Source: Candidatus Babeliales bacterium (GTDB lineage Bacteria > Babelota > Babeliae > Babelales > JACPOV01). From it: 64,000 bases of DNA. Below are positions 61,252 to 64,000 of this stretch, piece after piece (positions within the stretch are counted from its first letter, which is position 1; each line of letters opens with the position of its first letter). A program made the position numbers and the translations under genes. The notes beneath the pieces are model-generated. The model did no database searches and had not been told where the DNA came from. It saw only the letters and a program-made list of their open reading frames with translations. The stretch lies in contig DATALT010000002.1 in NCBI GenBank assembly GCA_036260945.1, forward strand, positions 372,001 to 436,000, in the 5' to 3' direction.

Positions 61252-61602
61252 TTAATAATCAAGTAAGTTGTGGGTTGGTAAAGTAGCTGCCGTCGTCTGT
61301 TGCGCAGCTGGAAGCGTCGGCGCTTGGCCCGCTGCTTGCTCTTTTAAGTCGCAATGGCGCTTACGATAATTTTGATAATCCCAATCTTTACACCAACACA
61401 CACCGTCTTTAAATACAGGTCTATCGCCCTTTGCTAGCTCTTTTTTTCTATAGCCACATTTTACTGAACAATAGCATTCGCAATTATTATCATTAACGCA
61501 CGCTTCTTCCGAAGAGCATGGGGGTTTGTTTATAGTAAACGCTTCAACGAGAGAAAAAGAAAACGCACTCAATGCGATTAATAAAAACATAATTTTTTTC
61601 AT
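61252..61602 (-). CDS. Small exported cysteine-rich protein, family member B
   Basis: 116 residues with a signal peptide (IMFLLIALSAFSFSLVEA) and core CECYCSVKCGYRKK, then DGVCWCKDWDYQNY, matching the protein at 51143-51457 (CFCSEKGDFRQ, GVFCYCKQWDLDNY). Extra N-terminal cysteines (PPCSSEEACVND) are present here. The C-terminus is Ala/Gln/Thr-rich and low-complexity. Function unknown. Potential substrate of the envelope thiol machinery (VKOR, thioredoxin) encoded nearby. Confidence 0.76.
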   Translation of the reverse strand: MKKIMFLLIALSAFSFSLVEAFTINKPPCSSEEACVNDNNCECYCSVKCGYRKKELAKGDRPVFKDGVCWCKDWDYQNYRKRHCDLKEQAAGQAPTLPAAQQTTAATLPTHNLLDY

Positions 61603-61794
61603 TAAAAATTCCTTAATTTTTTTTTATTTAATACAATTATAATTTTAACACAATTGGCCTTGCCAAAACAATAAAAAACATCCTCGAAATAGTAAAAAAC
61701 CCTTTATTTCAGGCCTTTTATTCCATTATCCTAAGAGGTAGGAGAAGCCCTTTTTCGACTAGGGCATTTATTTAATATAAAAAAAGGATAATAA
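61603..61794. promoter_or_regulatory. Divergent intergenic region with leader hairpin
   Basis: AT-rich 192-base gap serving divergent genes. GCCCT (61747-61751) pairs with AGGGC (61761-61765) close upstream of the coiled-coil gene, followed by a T/A-rich stretch. It may act as an attenuator-like hairpin or transcript stabiliser; no known riboswitch was recognised. Confidence 0.3.
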
Positions 61795-62280
61795 ATGAAG
61801 ATGATAAAATACGTACTTATTGCAGCGTTTGTGATGAGCGCTGGATTAATCGATGCACAAAATGGTTTCCAGCATTTGATTGATTTGAAAAAAACCATTC
61901 TTGATCACAAAGCGCAATGGCTTAAATGGGAAGGCGAAACCCATCAGCAAAAATATGATCTCTTGGAGCACAACGTCAGAGAAATGAAACAGCATTTGAG
62001 CGATAATGCCCAAAGCATTAAGAATTTAATGGCTGCCCAAAACACCGCTGGCAAAAATCAAGAAGAACTCGCGGATCAACAAACTCAAAGTCTTTTAGCA
62101 TTGCATGAAACACATATGAAGGCGATGCATGATTTCTGGCAAAAAAAACATGAAGAAGCGCAAAAGCTCTTTCAAAAACAAGAACAAGAACTTGCTAAAT
62201 TCAGAACTGCTGGATACGCAAAACAAGAAACGCTTCTTGAAAAGCTAAGCCGCGCTTGGAATTCGCAAAATACTAAATAA
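61795..62280 (+). CDS. Small exported coiled-coil protein
   Basis: 161 residues with AAAGGA site and signal peptide (YVLIAAFVMSAGLIDA). The mature protein is almost entirely helical and Gln/Lys/Glu-rich (QKYDLLEHNVREMKQHL, WQKKHEEAQKLFQKQEQEL), a likely elongated periplasmic coiled coil comparable in size to Skp/OmpH-type chaperones, though no direct similarity is seen. It stands alone with its own terminator. Confidence 0.72.
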   Translation: MKMIKYVLIAAFVMSAGLIDAQNGFQHLIDLKKTILDHKAQWLKWEGETHQQKYDLLEHNVREMKQHLSDNAQSIKNLMAAQNTAGKNQEELADQQTQSLLALHETHMKAMHDFWQKKHEEAQKLFQKQEQELAKFRTAGYAKQETLLEKLSRAWNSQNTK

Positions 62281-62303
62281 GACTTTCTTGTTTTAACTAT
62301 TTT

Positions 62304-62338
62304 AATAAGCTGCGGTAATTATCGCAGCTTATTTTTTT
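62304..62338. terminator. Rho-independent terminator
   Basis: AATAAGCTGCG (62304-62314) is complementary to CGCAGCTTATT (62323-62333), followed by T5. Confidence 0.92.
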
Positions 62339-62390
62339 ATTGCATTAAAGAAATTGTATTGCATAGATTGATCAAAAAAGGAGATCATCT

Positions 62391-62783
62391 ATGCTTTTTT
62401 TATTGCTTGCAGCAATCGGTTTTTTCATCTCTCTCTATGCCGCTCTAACTGAACGAAAAGTAAGTGAGGATCAGAATTATAAAGCGGCGTGCGATTTAAC
62501 CGATACTATTTCTTGCACCAAACCAATGAAAAGCGAATATGCGCATCTTTTCTATATTTCAAATTCATTTACTGGCATGATTTATTATGCAACTCTAGCA
62601 GTTCTTGCGTATTTTCATATACCTCTGCTTGTGATGATAATGGCGATTGGTGGCGCACTCTTTTCATGCTTTCTTGCCTACCTTCTTTATTTTAAAATTA
62701 AAGCTCTTTGTTTAGTTTGCACATCGCTTTATATTATTAATTTTTTATTGCTGTTGCTGGCTATTAAAAACTTCTACGCATAA
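62391..62783 (+). CDS. Vitamin K epoxide reductase (VKOR)-family protein
   Basis: 130 residues, four membrane helices. VKOR proteins reoxidise periplasmic thioredoxin-like oxidases using quinone, replacing DsbB in many bacteria. The Cys pattern is intact: C34 and C42 are eight apart, as in human VKORC1, and C107-L-V-C110 is the CxxC at the fourth helix, with a Ser in the conserved region ISNS. GGAG precedes the ATG. It is directly followed by a DoxX-family gene. A fitting substrate-side partner is the exported CSHC thioredoxin at 56843-57241. Confidence 0.88.
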   Translation: MLFLLLAAIGFFISLYAALTERKVSEDQNYKAACDLTDTISCTKPMKSEYAHLFYISNSFTGMIYYATLAVLAYFHIPLLVMIMAIGGALFSCFLAYLLYFKIKALCLVCTSLYIINFLLLLLAIKNFYA

Positions 62784-62794
62784 GGAAAATGTTT

Positions 62795-63217
62795 ATGATC
62801 AAGAATTTACTTTCATCATCACCGGCTTTAAAAGAATACGGTTTTGCTTTTATCCGCATCACGATCGGCATATTAATGATTTGCCACGGATTTCCCAAAA
62901 TAATGGGCGGCGTAGCAACGTGGCAATTTTTGGGATCCACCATGGCAAATCTAGGTATTCATTTATGGCCAACCTTCTGGGGCTTTTGTGCTGCATGCGC
63001 TGAATTTTTTGGCGGTTTTGCATTAACGCTCGGATTAGGAACGCGCATCGCATCAGCTTTTCTCACTTTCACCATGATCGTAGCATTTTTGATGCATTGG
63101 AATAAAGGTGATGCATTCCAAGTGTATTCAGCTGCTCTTACGTTGCTTTTTGTTTTTATTGGCCTCTTTATTGCCGGCGGCGGAAAATATTCGCTCGATT
63201 CGTATTTGAAACGTTAA
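62795..63217 (+). CDS. DoxX-family membrane protein
   Basis: ATG 62795 is preferred (AAGGA at about 9 bases; ATG 62789 is also open). About 140 residues with four membrane helices and the DoxX signature FIRITIGILMICHGFPKIMGG, then FFGGFALTLGLGTRIAS. DoxX proteins are linked to thiol/oxidative stress and quinone-coupled systems. It is 11 bases from the VKOR gene, so they form a redox operon. Its end overlaps the convergent methyltransferase gene by 4 bases. Confidence 0.88.
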   Translation: MIKNLLSSSPALKEYGFAFIRITIGILMICHGFPKIMGGVATWQFLGSTMANLGIHLWPTFWGFCAACAEFFGGFALTLGLGTRIASAFLTFTMIVAFLMHWNKGDAFQVYSAALTLLFVFIGLFIAGGGKYSLDSYLKR

Positions 63218-64000
63218 TTTTTTTGAGCAATAACAATTATAGTTTGTGGTCGATTTTTTTTAGGCAACAATGCACCGAGTCTGTATCGCATCGTGTAAAG
63301 CATAATATGATAGGTATCTTTTAATAAATCCTTTACAGGATTTGTTTTTACTGGTGCATTGCCCGATGCATTAGGAGAAATTTTTTGCTGCTTATCTTTT
63401 TTGCTCAACAAACCAATAAGCTTCAACACCATTAAATGCAGAACGATAGAATAACGATACATCTTTTTAAAAACGAAACCGTTTTGCACTAAAAGTGTTT
63501 TAACGCTCTGTTCGCCAAAGAAGAAAAGGTGATCAGGATATTGAAATGAGTTAAAAAGAGAATAATAGCGAGGGTGAACATCGCTTAAATTGCCCGTTTC
63601 AAAAATGATAAACCCGCCCTCATTTAATTTTTCATGCATCATAGAAAACGCGGCATGCGGATCATGCAAATGGCTTATAACATCGCTATGATAGATAATA
63701 TCAAACTTTGTTGCCCCAAATGATGAAAGGGAAAACGGCTTTTCTTCGCATGGAATTTTTTGCTTTTCAGAAATAAATGTTGCTTGTACTGGATTAAGTT
63801 CAATCGCATACGGCTCAAAACCATCTTTTTTTGCTTGCGCCAGAAAATGCCCGCCGCCAGCTCCAATCTCAAGAATCGCTCCGCACTTTTTATATTTTTT
63901 TATAATAGAAAGTGTATGGACGCTATGCAAATATTTAAAATAAGATTGCGTGATGTGCGATTGTGCAGAAATATGCGCATCATTATGCCCATAAATATCC
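63214..64000 (-). CDS. Class I SAM-dependent methyltransferase (5' end cut by window edge)
   Basis: The frame stays open through 64000 with no start codon context at the internal TTG (63930), so the gene continues beyond the window; at least 262 codons are seen. It carries AILEIGAGGGHFLAQAKKDG (SAM motif I), YAIELNP, a Methyltransf_23-like IIYHSDVISHLHDPHAAF and GGFIIFETGNLSD, and a C-terminal extension rich in basic residues with YPDHLFFFGEQSVKTLL. This layout is common in sugar/polysaccharide or natural-product methyltransferases. Substrate unknown. A visible upstream segment (YGHNDAHISAQSHITQSYFK) shows that more N-terminal sequence exists. Confidence 0.85.
   Translation of the reverse strand, partial: DIYGHNDAHISAQSHITQSYFKYLHSVHTLSIIKKYKKCGAILEIGAGGGHFLAQAKKDGFEPYAIELNPVQATFISEKQKIPCEEKPFSLSSFGATKFDIIYHSDVISHLHDPHAAFSMMHEKLNEGGFIIFETGNLSDVHPRYYSLFNSFQYPDHLFFFGEQSVKTLLVQNGFVFKKMYRYSIVLHLMVLKLIGLLSKKDKQQKISPNASGNAPVKTNPVKDLLKDTYHIMLYTMRYRLGALLPKKNRPQTIIVIAQKN

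Noticed and set aside
1-64000. tRNA, rRNA, tmRNA, SRP RNA and RNase P RNA genes
   Set aside because: I looked for hallmark motifs (for example the T-loop GGTTCRA, P4 GAGGAAAGT) in the gene-free gaps and saw none that fold sensibly.
1-64000. Insertion sequences, transposases, integrases or prophage genes
   Set aside because: No transposase or integrase domains, and no paired terminal inverted repeats with target duplications were noticed; inverted repeats found are terminators.

Overview
The window reads as a stretch of chromosome from an AT-rich, diderm, probably host-associated bacterium with a reduced metabolism. A LolC/E-type lipoprotein-export permease, FtsW and MurD imply peptidoglycan and an outer membrane. 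Roughly half of the genes start with a Sec signal peptide or signal anchor, and most of those are orphan proteins. Eukaryote-like modules (leucine-rich repeats, ankyrin repeats, a DOT1-related methyltransferase, TPR glycosyltransferases) are common. Together this resembles intracellular lineages such as Candidatus Dependentiae (TM6). That placement is inference from gene content; no rRNA or tRNA gene was found to test it.

Layout. 1-3830 (-): three exported glycan or protein modifying enzymes, namely two TPR glycosyltransferases and a methyltransferase with a kinase-like loop and a DUF6165-like C-terminus that runs off the left edge. 3973-5058 (-): an exported kinase-like protein. 5356-9590: an orphan gene, pgk, a LolC/E permease, a lipoprotein and rpiB. 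9641-12626 (-): a membrane FtsH-like AAA protein whose protease motif is mutated, and a small exported protein. 12764-16099 (+): membrane-anchored thioredoxin reductase-thioredoxin fusion, alpha/beta hydrolase and a cysteine-free thioredoxin-like protein. 16226-25084 (+): a 1992-residue exported repeat protein, leucyl aminopeptidase and two small membrane proteins. 25297-27640 (+): an overlapping three-gene cassette with LigD phosphoesterase, an MBL hydrolase and LigD polymerase/primase, but no ligase or Ku. 27669-40039: exported orphans, an LRR protein, ftsW, an FAD oxidoreductase, NUDIX, cupin, an alkaline phosphatase family protein and murD.

40140-64000: ileS with two tandem paralogous small proteins; a lysine-rich exported protein with a degenerate J-like segment; a three-gene pseudopilin operon; rplI-dnaB; ruvC; a cysteine-rich small protein; an AhpD-like protein; a membrane protein that looks like a Cache sensor fused to a pentameric ligand-gated ion channel; an exported subtilase; a periplasmic thioredoxin; dnaN-recF with a clear promoter; a secreted DOT1-related methyltransferase followed by an ankyrin protein; a second cysteine-rich protein; a VKOR-DoxX pair; and a methyltransferase cut by the right edge.

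Functional links. Core replication and repair (dnaN, recF, dnaB, ruvC), translation (ileS, rplI), cell wall (murD, ftsW) and central carbon genes (pgk, rpiB) are interspersed with a large exported repertoire. An envelope thiol-redox theme recurs: TrxB-Trx fusion, CSHC thioredoxin, VKOR, DoxX, AhpD-like protein and cysteine-rich exported substrates. The strongest candidates for undescribed biology are the Cache-channel protein, the split LigD/MBL cassette with signal-like N-termini, the secreted DOT1-like/ankyrin pair, the FtsH-like pseudoprotease and the exported methyltransferase-kinase-DUF6165 locus.
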